Below, piece by piece: positions 34,498-41,972 of a stretch of 64,000 nucleotides of DNA. The DNA lies in assembly GCF_000317895.1 (NCBI RefSeq), contig NC_019567.1:992001-1056000 (forward strand). Direction: 5' to 3'. The notes below the pieces were generated by a model. That model saw only the letters and a list, made by a program, of their open reading frames with translations. It searched no databases and had not been told where the DNA came from. Both the position numbers and the translations under genes were made by a program. Source of the DNA: Bdellovibrio bacteriovorus str. Tiberius. GTDB lineage: Bacteria > Bdellovibrionota > Bdellovibrionia > Bdellovibrionales > Bdellovibrionaceae. Position 1 is the first letter of the stretch; every line of letters begins with the position of its first letter.

Positions 34498-35236
34498 AGG
34501 CGTGACTTTCCAAACAGCTCCCATGACCCCTGTGGTGAAGTGGTTGCTGATCATCAATGTGGCTATCTGGTTCGTGTTCCAAGTGATCATGGAAGGCTTC
34601 CTGCGTGTTCCTTTCACGTCCATCTTTGGCCTGTTCCCGGGCAAGGTGCTTTTCGATTTCCATATCTGGCAGCCTTTCACGTACATGTTCCTGCACTCCA
34701 TGCAGGTGACCCATATCCTGTTTAACATGCTGATGCTGTGGTTCTTCGGCGCCGAGCTTGAGCAGCGCTGGGGTTCGAAGTTCTTCCTGATCTACTATTT
34801 GGTAGCAGGTGTGGGCGCGGCGATCCTTTACTGTCTGGGTGTGTGGGTTTATGCCCTGATCACGGGTTCTCAAACCGGTCTGATTGTGCCGGTGGTGGGG
34901 GCGTCCGGGGCGGTCTTCGGTCTTTTGCTGGCGCAAGGGATGATCTTCGGCGAGCGCATTGTTTACTTCTTTATGCTGTTCCCGATGAAGACCAAGTACT
35001 TCGTGGCTTTGATGGGTCTGGTGCAATTGGCCTCCCTTATGACTTCCAGCGTCGCTGGCGGGGAAGTGGCTTATTTGGCCCATCTGGGCGGGATTGTGGC
35101 TGGCTTCATCTGCCTTAAAATGAAGGGCTGGTTTGACCGTAATGAATGGAAGAAGAAGGCCAAGAGCAAGGGCCGAAACCTGAGATTAGTTGTTAATAAC
35201 GAAAAGAACGAAAAACCTCCGAAATACTGGAACTAA
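34490..35236 (+). CDS. Rhomboid-family intramembrane serine protease
   Basis: A 248-residue membrane protein with about six hydrophobic helices. The catalytic Ser lies in VGASGAVFGL and the His in YLAHLGGIVAG, the rhomboid dyad. The LxxxRxG-type region between helices one and two is represented by FMFLHSMQVTHILFNMLMLWFFG. The cytoplasmic C-terminal tail is Lys-rich. Substrates are unknown. It ends at a strong terminator. Confidence 0.92.
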   Translation: MNRGVTFQTAPMTPVVKWLLIINVAIWFVFQVIMEGFLRVPFTSIFGLFPGKVLFDFHIWQPFTYMFLHSMQVTHILFNMLMLWFFGAELEQRWGSKFFLIYYLVAGVGAAILYCLGVWVYALITGSQTGLIVPVVGASGAVFGLLLAQGMIFGERIVYFFMLFPMKTKYFVALMGLVQLASLMTSSVAGGEVAYLAHLGGIVAGFICLKMKGWFDRNEWKKKAKSKGRNLRLVVNNEKNEKPPKYWN

Positions 35237-35241
35237 CAAAC

Positions 35242-35267
35242 GGCCCCCTTTACGGGGCCTTTTTTTT
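35242..35267 (+). terminator. Intrinsic terminator
   Basis: GGCCCC and GGGGCC (35242-35247 with 35254-35259) with eight T residues. It ends the sppA-rhomboid unit. Confidence 0.88.
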
Positions 35268-35305
35268 GGGCTATAAATGGGGGCTCGATTGCGAAAAGGG
35301 GATTT

Positions 35306-35491
35306 ATGTCTTTGGCTCAAGCTAACAAAAATTTGAAGTATGACAAGCGTATGACTGAGAACAAGATCAACGCGGGTGAAATGACTAAAGAAGAATGGCA
35401 AAAGCACCTTGAGCAACTTCCTGATCTTGCCCACAACGTAGAGACGTTCACTATGGACGGCAAAAACACAAAAGACGACGACAACCACTAG
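35306..35491 (+). CDS. Small acidic/basic helical protein, unknown
   Basis: A 61-residue protein starting at an ATG with an AAAAGGGG site and bounded by terminators on both sides. It is highly charged (TKEEWQKHLEQLPD) with no Cys and no signal peptide. It is an independent transcription unit, which supports its being real, but the function is unknown. Confidence 0.68.
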   Translation: MSLAQANKNLKYDKRMTENKINAGEMTKEEWQKHLEQLPDLAHNVETFTMDGKNTKDDDNH

Positions 35492-35516
35492 GTTTTATCG
35501 TTTCAAGTGAAACTCT

Positions 35517-35546
35517 AAAAAGCACAGCCCTGGGGTTGTGCTTTTT
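35517..35546 (+). terminator. Intrinsic terminator
   Basis: A long stem centred on AAGCACA...TGTGCTT with one G-T pair, ending in five T residues. Confidence 0.8.
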
Positions 35547-35632
35547 GCGTTTTACGAGGCTCGTGGAACGTTATCAGTTCCCGGGCGGGTCTTTTGCTTG
35601 CGTCAGTCTGTTTAACGGCTGGTAATGGACTT

Positions 35633-36004
35633 ATGAAATTGTTCGCTGCTTTGTTTGTACTGTTATTGGCTCCAGGGGCACGGGCCGCAGAAAAGAATTT
35701 TCAGTGCCGGGGTGATTTTAAAAACTCCAGTCAGATCTTTCGTTACTCTTTGGCCGTGGATGGAAAAAACACGCGCAGTCGTTTGACCCTGCACAAGGAT
35801 GATCGCCAGACAAAAGACTTTGGCTGGAAAAAGTATGTGTCGACATCAGGAAAGATCATTGTTGATTCCCCGTGGTCGCAGTATCGCGCGTATCTCGTTC
35901 CTGACAGCACTGTCTATGTGCTGGTGCTGGTGAATCCATCCAGCGAAGTACAGATCGATGACGTGCCTTTCAGCCGTTTTTACTGTGTGAAATTTTTGCC
36001 TTAA
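35633..36004 (+). CDS. Small secreted protein, unknown function
   Basis: A 123-residue protein with a signal peptide cleaved after ARA (about residue 18). The mature region is beta-rich with two Cys (FQCRGDF and FYCVKF) at the ends, likely one disulfide closing a small beta barrel. No family is recognised. The ATG at 35633 is chosen for the signal peptide. Confidence 0.7.
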   Translation: MKLFAALFVLLLAPGARAAEKNFQCRGDFKNSSQIFRYSLAVDGKNTRSRLTLHKDDRQTKDFGWKKYVSTSGKIIVDSPWSQYRAYLVPDSTVYVLVLVNPSSEVQIDDVPFSRFYCVKFLP

Positions 36005-36110
36005 AAAGTGCCATTTTCCCTTGGGTTCCCGGGTAGTTAGCCGCCGTAGTTCTGTAAACGAAAACGCATTGAAAGTGTACTGAGATTCTCGCGGAATTTC
36101 CCCGAAAAAT

Positions 36111-36139
36111 TTGACGAAGCAGGTTGCATCCTTTACTAG
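36111..36139 (+). promoter_or_regulatory. Possible sigma-70 promoter of the ferric-binding-type gene
   Basis: TTGACG at 36111-36116 and TACTAG at 36134-36139 with a 17-bp spacer, ending 27 bp before the ATG at 36167. The -10 element is a weak match. Confidence 0.4.
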
Positions 36140-36166
36140 TGTTCCAAATTTTTAAAGGAGCAACTG

Positions 36167-37159
36167 ATGAGAATTTTGAGCGCAATCGTGACTCTGTTGG
36201 CGGCAATGACCGTTCAGGCGAAAACTGACAAGTTGGTGGTTTATTCCTCTTATGATGGCGAAAGACTTGCGCCAATCCTGCAACCATTCACTCAAGCCAC
36301 TGGCATTGAAGTGGAAGTGGTTTTTGCTTCCTCTACTGATCTTTTGAAACAACTTGAAACTGAAGGTTTGAATTCCCGTGCGGATCTTTATCTGGATAAA
36401 GACATCGTTTACATGGGTGAAGCAAACCGCAAAGGCTTCTTGCAGTCTTTCACCACCAATGGTGTGACTCAAAAAGTTCCTTCTCACTTGATCTCTAACG
36501 ACAAGAACTGGTTCTTGTTGTTCTACCGTGCACGCACTGTGATGTACAACACGCAGAAAGTGAATCCGGAAGATTTGAAAACTTATGCGGACCTGGGCGA
36601 TCCTAAATGGAAAGGTCAGTTGTGCGTAAGAACTTCCAAAAACAGCTACAACGAAGCAATGGCTGCTTACTTTATCAAGCACTTTGGTGAAATCCAGGCG
36701 ACAGCGTTGCTTGAATCATGGGTGAAAAACTTTGCAGTAGAGCCTTTGAAAGGTGACCGTGACGTGATCGCAGCTATCGCCAACGGCACTTGCGCGATCG
36801 GTGTTGCCAACACTTACTATCTGGCGCCTATCGTTCGTGACGATGCAACCTTCCCCGTGGGCGTTCGTTTCCTTGAGCAGGACAAAGTCGGCGCGCACAT
36901 CAACGGTGTGGGTATCGGTATCACCAAGTCCTCTAAAAACACAGCGGCAGCCAACGCCTTCCTTGAATTCATGGTTTCCAAACCAGTTCAAGAAGCCGTT
37001 GCTGGTGGTTTCAGCCAGTACCCTGCAAGCAAAGAAGCAGACATGGCGCCAATCTTGAAAGAATTCGGTGGTTTTGCTGAAGACACGACCAACGTAAATG
37101 CAGTTTCTGATCTTGTGCCAGCAGGTATCGAGTTGATGAAAAAAGCGGGTTACAAATAG
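36167..37159 (+). CDS. Ferric-iron-type ABC transporter substrate-binding protein
   Basis: A 330-residue periplasmic binding protein (signal peptide about 1-18) of the FbpA/FutA group. The fold markers are LVVYSSYDGERLAPILQPFTQATGIEVE near the start, SRADLYLDKD, and IGVANTYYLAPI, whose paired Tyr residues in related proteins hold Fe(III). The ending GFSQYPASKEAD is also typical. Transporter membrane and ATPase genes are not adjacent. A Fur box was looked for upstream and not convincingly found. Confidence 0.88.
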   Translation: MRILSAIVTLLAAMTVQAKTDKLVVYSSYDGERLAPILQPFTQATGIEVEVVFASSTDLLKQLETEGLNSRADLYLDKDIVYMGEANRKGFLQSFTTNGVTQKVPSHLISNDKNWFLLFYRARTVMYNTQKVNPEDLKTYADLGDPKWKGQLCVRTSKNSYNEAMAAYFIKHFGEIQATALLESWVKNFAVEPLKGDRDVIAAIANGTCAIGVANTYYLAPIVRDDATFPVGVRFLEQDKVGAHINGVGIGITKSSKNTAAANAFLEFMVSKPVQEAVAGGFSQYPASKEADMAPILKEFGGFAEDTTNVNAVSDLVPAGIELMKKAGYK

Positions 37160-37176
37160 TTCCTGTTTTTAAAAAC

Positions 37177-37208
37177 AAAAAAGCCACCTGATGAAGGTGG
37201 CTTTTTTT
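37177..37208 (+). terminator. Bidirectional intrinsic terminator
   Basis: A perfect stem centred on AAGCCACCT/AGGTGGCTT with A and T tracts on both sides, between the convergent binding-protein and atoE genes. Confidence 0.9.
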
Positions 37209-37216
37209 ATTTGTGC

Positions 37217-38650
37217 TTATGGAATCACCGGCGGAGAATACGTCAGTGTTTCCCCCAGCGCCCACAGCATGAAAATCACCAGCGGTGCATGCACCACCAG
37301 TTGGGTCACCGTGTAGCCGACAATATCGCGGGCCTTCAGACCCAGGACTCCCAACAGAGCCATCATAAAGAACGGATTGATCAGATTCGGCAAAGCTTCG
37401 GCTGCGTTGTAAACCATCACAGTCCAGCCCAGATGCACATGCAGTTCGTTTGCCGCCTGCATCAGGTACGGAGCCTCGATGATCCATTTGCCACCACCTG
37501 ATGGCACAAAGAATCCCAGCACCGCTGAATAAATTCCCATCAATGCCGAGAACGTGTCGCGCGTGGAAATCGACACGAAGAAGTCCGATATATGATGGGA
37601 CAAAGTCACACCATCCGCGCCCGGAGCTTTCGTCAGAATGTAGGCGATACTTCCGTAAAGCGGGAACTGAATCAGAATCCCTGCCGTGGACGGCACGGCC
37701 TTGCTGATCGAGCGCAGGAAGCGTTTCGGTCTCCAGGTTAAAAGCATACCCAGAATCAGGAACAGGAAGTTGTAGGTATTTAAGTTTGAAATCGCCAGAA
37801 TCACATCTTTGTTCTGGAATTCCAGCAACAGCCACCACAGCCCCAGGATCACCACAAAAATAGTCAGGATCGGAGAATACTCCAGCCAGTCACCGGGCTG
37901 CTTGGGTTTATCCACGTTGTCTTCGACGTCGTGGGACACATCAATTTGCAGATCCTGGGCGGTCACCGCGCGATCACGGGTCGGAGCGGACCAGTAGGCA
38001 ATTGCCACAGAAACCACGGTCAGTACTGCCAGCATGATCAGGGACTGGGGCAGGAAGATGGTTTCGCTAAAGGGAATGACACCCGTAATAGGCAACAGTG
38101 ATTTCGGAATGCTGTCGATGTTGGCTTGCAACTGCGCCGCGGAAGAACTCAGTCCCAGGGCCCAGGTTGCGCCCAGCCCCAGATACCCGGCGGCACCAGC
38201 CGCGCGATAGTCCATGCGCAGATCCATTCGGCGGGCCAGGGCTCGCACATACAGGCCACCAAACACCAAACTGAAGGCCCAGTTTAACAGAGATGCCAGA
38301 ATCGTGAAGAAGGCCACATAGGCAACAGCTCCGCGTTCAGTCTTAGGCAGGCGCGCCAGCCAGTTGATGACCTTGCCCGCAGGCGGCGAGGAGGCCACGA
38401 CATAACCCGAGATTGTGACGATCGCCATTTGCATGGTGAAAGGGATCAGACTCCAGTAACCGTCCCCAAAGGATGTGGCGATGGCTTTGGGGGACACGCC
38501 CGCAAGCAGGGCGCCGAGTCCGACCACCACGATGGCCAGGACAGCAAAGATATAAGAATCCGGGAACCAGCGTTCAGCCCAATTGGTGACCGAGGAAGCC
38601 AGGCGTTCCAGACTGCCGGTTTTTTTCTGAGTATCGCTCGATGTATTCAT
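37217..38650 (-). CDS. atoE: AtoE-family short-chain fatty acid transporter
   Basis: A 477-residue inner-membrane protein with about 12 hydrophobic helices and family segments RWFPDSYIFA, FGDGYWSLIPFTMQM, ILASLLNWAFSLVFGG, FVPSGGGKWIIEAPY and YNAAEALPNLINPFFMM. The family transports short-chain fatty acids such as acetoacetate or butyrate. The ato degradation genes are absent here. Uptake of prey-derived organic acids is a plausible role. The leader carries a long inverted repeat covering the ribosome site. Confidence 0.92.
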   Translation of the reverse strand: MNTSSDTQKKTGSLERLASSVTNWAERWFPDSYIFAVLAIVVVGLGALLAGVSPKAIATSFGDGYWSLIPFTMQMAIVTISGYVVASSPPAGKVINWLARLPKTERGAVAYVAFFTILASLLNWAFSLVFGGLYVRALARRMDLRMDYRAAGAAGYLGLGATWALGLSSSAAQLQANIDSIPKSLLPITGVIPFSETIFLPQSLIMLAVLTVVSVAIAYWSAPTRDRAVTAQDLQIDVSHDVEDNVDKPKQPGDWLEYSPILTIFVVILGLWWLLLEFQNKDVILAISNLNTYNFLFLILGMLLTWRPKRFLRSISKAVPSTAGILIQFPLYGSIAYILTKAPGADGVTLSHHISDFFVSISTRDTFSALMGIYSAVLGFFVPSGGGKWIIEAPYLMQAANELHVHLGWTVMVYNAAEALPNLINPFFMMALLGVLGLKARDIVGYTVTQLVVHAPLVIFMLWALGETLTYSPPVIP

Positions 38651-38652
38651 GC

Positions 38653-38760
38653 AAAAGACCTCTGTTTAAGAAATTAGATAGTCCCAGTGTGATACTTAGG
38701 AGGCTAATTTCCCAGCATTAAAATGCAATTAATGCTCATCTTAAACAGACCAGGTCTTTT
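38653..38760 (-). promoter_or_regulatory. atoE: Long inverted repeat over the atoE leader and ribosome site
   Basis: The 19-nt arm at 38653-38671 is fully complementary to 38739-38760 apart from three extra bases (CCA at 38750-38752) in the second arm. The first arm contains, on the minus strand, the AGAGG ribosome site of atoE. A second 8-bp hairpin (38714-38721 with 38729-38736) lies between. It could fold in RNA or bind a dimeric regulator at two sites. Confidence 0.55.
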
Positions 38761-38780
38761 AAATAAGAGTATTTTTGATG

Positions 38781-39779
38781 TTACTGAGTTTTTTGCGAAG
38801 AAGCGGTCATGGAGTTTTCGCGAGCGATCGCGGCCGCCACTTCCTGCTGACTGAACGGAGCCCATTCTTCGCGGATGATTTTATAAGTGTCACCGGATTT
38901 AAGGGCATAGATCGTCTTCACACCATAATCGACGTGTTTGTCGGATTCATAGCGCTGCAAAGTTTTCACCAGTAACTGATCGTTGTGTTGAACGATGTAG
39001 GGTTGGGACAGGTGAACTTTGATGTATTCGTATTTGGATTTCAGATTCTTTTTGTGGCTCATCCAGGATTTGAAATTGAAACCCGGAGCCTTGAACCCTT
39101 CGTCATAGAAGGTTTGGTATTTTTCGATGTCCTGGTTTTCCCAGGCTTGTCTCCAGCTTTCCACGAAGCGGCCCAGATCCAGGCGGCGCTTGTCGTGTTC
39201 AGATTTGGAAACATAGTTCACATGATCAAAAATCAGAATCGGGGTTTCACCCAGTTTGACATAGTCAGCAAGTTTTTTGATCACGTCATTGCGAACCACC
39301 ACGCAGCCACGAGAGCCGCGGGTTAAAGGCACCGAGTCGGGAATCGCATGCAGCCAGATGCCGGAACCGGTTTTGTTTTCGCGTTTGTCGAAAAGATTTG
39401 GGTAGTTCGTTGTGAACGCCAGTCCGCCATAAAGGCTGAACGGAATTTTTGGCTGGCTCAAACGCTCTTGCAGGAAGTAAATGCCTTCCGGAGTTTTGTG
39501 ATCATCACGTTTGGTTTTGTTGCCACCCATTTTACCGATGTCGGCAGGGTATTCGGTGATTTTTTGAATCAGTTCACCATTGCGCTCAAACACGGAAAGT
39601 TTGCGCTGTTCTTTATCCACCAGGAACACATAGCGGGAAAAGGCTTCGGTTTCAGAAATCTGAAGCAGGGAAGCAGGCAGCAGGTCTGTTTCAATTTGAG
39701 ATGACGGCGCGACAGCAGGGCCCGCCAGAACTGGCAGACTCAACGCAAATAAAGCACAGCCCGTGAGCAATAGTCTCAT
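38781..39779 (-). CDS. L,D-transpeptidase (YkuD family) with C-terminal NTF2-like domain
   Basis: A 332-residue secreted protein (signal peptide about 1-19). The catalytic YkuD motif is HAIPDSVPLTRGSRGCVVVRND with the nucleophilic Cys. N-terminal strands (YVFLVDKEQRKLSVFERNG and KTPEGIYFL) match the family. The C-terminal 120 residues (SWRQAWENQDIEKYQTFYDEGF) resemble the NTF2/SnoaL-like domain found in YafK-type proteins. These enzymes make or edit 3-3 crosslinks, or attach proteins, in peptidoglycan. In a predator it might act on its own or on prey wall (inference). Confidence 0.9.
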   Translation of the reverse strand: MRLLLTGCALFALSLPVLAGPAVAPSSQIETDLLPASLLQISETEAFSRYVFLVDKEQRKLSVFERNGELIQKITEYPADIGKMGGNKTKRDDHKTPEGIYFLQERLSQPKIPFSLYGGLAFTTNYPNLFDKRENKTGSGIWLHAIPDSVPLTRGSRGCVVVRNDVIKKLADYVKLGETPILIFDHVNYVSKSEHDKRRLDLGRFVESWRQAWENQDIEKYQTFYDEGFKAPGFNFKSWMSHKKNLKSKYEYIKVHLSQPYIVQHNDQLLVKTLQRYESDKHVDYGVKTIYALKSGDTYKIIREEWAPFSQQEVAAAIARENSMTASSQKTQ

Positions 39780-39891
39780 GAATACTATTATGCACGAATA
39801 GGGCTTAATCTTGTCAAGTGCCTGTCCTCGGGTGTCCAGAGGTTAAACGTTTTCCGTGTAATTAAAATGTAAATAAAGTGGCCTTTGATAT

Positions 39892-39918
39892 TAAGACCTA
39901 AGCCTGTTTCACCGATAG
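39892..39918 (+). promoter_or_regulatory. fliL: Sigma-28 (FliA)-like promoter of fliL
   Basis: TAAG at 39892-39895, a 15-bp spacer and ACCGATAG at 39911-39918 match the TAAA-N15-GCCGATAA consensus at 9 of 12 positions with exact spacing. It is 23 bp before the fliL start. Confidence 0.6.
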
Positions 39919-39941
39919 TTTCAATGAACAGAGGGTTACAA

Positions 39942-40448
39942 ATGGCTGAAGCAAAAGAGACGTCTGCAAAACCAAAGAACACCGCCATGCTATTTCAGAT
40001 CATGTTCGCAGTCCTGAATTTGGCTGTGATGGGTGCTGGTGGTTATATGGTTTATGCCTCGACGATGGGATGGGAAAGTCCCAAAATCACTGAAGAAGAT
40101 GTTGATCGCGAACTGGCCTCTGTTTCTGATGAAGCCGACCTTGCGCCGTTGGTTTATACCATGGACAAGTTCACGGTGAATCTGGGGGGCGAACCCAAGC
40201 GCACCATCCGTCTTGAGATCAATCTGCAGATGCTGGGTAAAGAAGGTTTTGAAGAGGTGATGGAGCCGGAAAACCGCGCCAAAGCCCGCGACCGCATTGT
40301 CCGCCTGCTGAATGAAAAACCGTTTTCGGACCTCGACAGCATTCAAGGCAAGCTGTTCCTGAAAGACAAGATTGCCGGTGAAGTGAATGGCATTCTTCGT
40401 CGTGGCGTCGTGAAGGACGTTTTCTTCTCTGACTTCGTTGTTCAATAG
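39942..40448 (+). CDS. fliL: Flagellar basal body protein FliL
   Basis: FliL sits in the inner membrane near the flagellar stator and supports motor torque. The 168-residue protein has a short cytoplasmic tail, one membrane helix (about 20-42) and a periplasmic domain with KFTVNLGGEPKRTIRLEINLQML and the ending VVKDVFFSDFVVQ, as in the family. The ATG at 39942 has a GAGGG site. No other flagellar gene is in the window, so it is an orphan copy; its FliA-like promoter ties it to the flagellar regulon. Confidence 0.92.
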   Translation: MAEAKETSAKPKNTAMLFQIMFAVLNLAVMGAGGYMVYASTMGWESPKITEEDVDRELASVSDEADLAPLVYTMDKFTVNLGGEPKRTIRLEINLQMLGKEGFEEVMEPENRAKARDRIVRLLNEKPFSDLDSIQGKLFLKDKIAGEVNGILRRGVVKDVFFSDFVVQ

Positions 40449-40502
40449 TCAGGCTCAATAATTCCTCCGGCAGTATCTGCCAAAAGTCTTAAAGTCCTCA
40501 AG

Positions 40503-40559
40503 TTCGTTGTATTCATAGCCCCTCAGTTTCAAACTAGGGGCTATTGCATAACCAACGAA
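40503..40559 (+). promoter_or_regulatory. Nested inverted repeat before the M16 operon
   Basis: TTCGTTG (40503-40509) pairs with CAACGAA (40553-40559), and inside it ATAGCCCCT (40515-40523) pairs with AGGGGCTAT (40536-40544). No T run follows. It ends 10 bp before the ATG, next to a weak ribosome site; it may stop fliL transcription or control translation of the peptidase. Confidence 0.45.
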
Positions 40560-40569
40560 AGAAGCATCT

Positions 40570-41970
40570 ATGAAACGGATTTCAACTTTGCTCTTGGGGC
40601 TGAGCCTGTCCCTGTCTGCTTACGCCGTGGACCCAACACCTGTACCGAAAGCTCCAGAAAAAGATGTCATCGGAACCATTCAAGGATGGGCGCCGAAAAA
40701 CGACATGAAGATTTCCCTGCCAGTGACAAAGTTCACCCTGGACAACGGCTTGACCGTGCTTCTTTTGGAAGACCATGCAGTTCCAATGGTCAGCTATCAC
40801 ACCTGGTACCGTGTGGGTTCCCGTGATGAATCCCCGGGCGTGACGGGGGCTGCGCACATGCTTGAGCACATGATGTTTAAGGGTGCTAAGAAGTATGACG
40901 GTAAGTCGTTTGACCGTATCTTCCATGAAAACGGCATTACCAACAATGCTTTCACCACCAATGATTACACCGGCTTCTATGAAAACCTGCCAAGTTCCAA
41001 ACTTGAGCTGGTCATGGACATGGAAGTGGACCGCATGAGTTCCCTTCTGATCAGCCCGGAAGATCTGAAAAGCGAAAAAGAAGTCGTAAAAGAAGAGCGC
41101 CGCTGGAGAGTCGACAACAACCCAATGGGTCTGTTGCGCGAACTGATGATGGGCACGATCTTCAAAGTGCATCCTTACAAATGGCCGGTGATTGGTTATA
41201 TGAAGGACATCGAGGCTTATGATTCTGAAAAGCTTCGTTACTTCTATAATACTTTCTATGTGCCGAATAATGCGGTGCTGGTTGTTGTCGGGGACTTCAA
41301 CACTTCCAAAGTGAAAAGCCTGATTGAAAAGTACTATGGCAAATTGCCATCCCGTCCTTTGCCGGAAAGAAAATACCCTTCCGAGCCGGCGCAAAAAGTT
41401 CAGCAAAACGCAACTTTGCGCAAAGACGTTCAAAACACTTCTTTCGTAGTTGCCTACAAGAGCCCGAAGCAGGGCCAGCCTGATATGTATGCTCTGGATC
41501 TGGCTGCGAATATTCTGGGTTATGGCACTTCCAGCCGTTTGCATAAACGTCTGGTGTATCAAAAACAATCGGCGACTTCGGCTTATTCCTACAACTATGC
41601 CATGCAGGATGAAGGTATGTTCGCCGTGGGTGTGAACCTGAAGCCGGGTCAAACACCGCAAGAGTCTTTGGATATCGTGTATAACGAAATCTGGAAGCTG
41701 CGTAATCAGAAAGTTTCTGAAGCAGAGTTGGAAAAAGCCAAAACCCAGGTGATGAAGGATCTTGTGGATTCTTTGAAAACCATGGATGGCAAAGCGCGCG
41801 CCCTGGCCGTGAACGAGATTGTGACTGGCAGCTATGAAAGCCTGTTCACAGATCTGGAAAAATACCAGGCCGTGACTGCGGATGACATCAAACGTGTTGC
41901 TGACAAATACACCCAACAAACACAGCGCTCGATCATCACCCTTGAACCCAAAGTGAAAAAGGAACAGTAG
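40570..41970 (+). CDS. M16 zinc metallopeptidase, active subunit
   Basis: A 466-residue secreted peptidase (signal peptide about 1-19) of the mitochondrial-processing-peptidase/PqqL family. The zinc motif HMLEH is at residues 96-100, and the downstream Glu ligand lies in KEVVKEERRWRVDNNP. The C-terminal non-catalytic domain is complete, with SSRLHKRLVYQKQSATSAYSY. M16 enzymes act as active/inactive pairs; the next gene, 2 bp downstream, is the inactive partner. A periplasmic role in breaking down peptides is likely. Confidence 0.93.
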   Translation: MKRISTLLLGLSLSLSAYAVDPTPVPKAPEKDVIGTIQGWAPKNDMKISLPVTKFTLDNGLTVLLLEDHAVPMVSYHTWYRVGSRDESPGVTGAAHMLEHMMFKGAKKYDGKSFDRIFHENGITNNAFTTNDYTGFYENLPSSKLELVMDMEVDRMSSLLISPEDLKSEKEVVKEERRWRVDNNPMGLLRELMMGTIFKVHPYKWPVIGYMKDIEAYDSEKLRYFYNTFYVPNNAVLVVVGDFNTSKVKSLIEKYYGKLPSRPLPERKYPSEPAQKVQQNATLRKDVQNTSFVVAYKSPKQGQPDMYALDLAANILGYGTSSRLHKRLVYQKQSATSAYSYNYAMQDEGMFAVGVNLKPGQTPQESLDIVYNEIWKLRNQKVSEAELEKAKTQVMKDLVDSLKTMDGKARALAVNEIVTGSYESLFTDLEKYQAVTADDIKRVADKYTQQTQRSIITLEPKVKKEQ

Positions 41971-41972
41971 AT

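Noticed and set aside
36005-36166. Fur box before the ferric-type binding protein
   Set aside because: No stretch approaches the 19-bp Fur palindrome; GATTCTC alone is not enough.
40582-41919. 445-codon minus-strand frame
   Set aside because: Antisense to the M16 peptidase with its intact HMLEH site; composition typical of a shadow frame.
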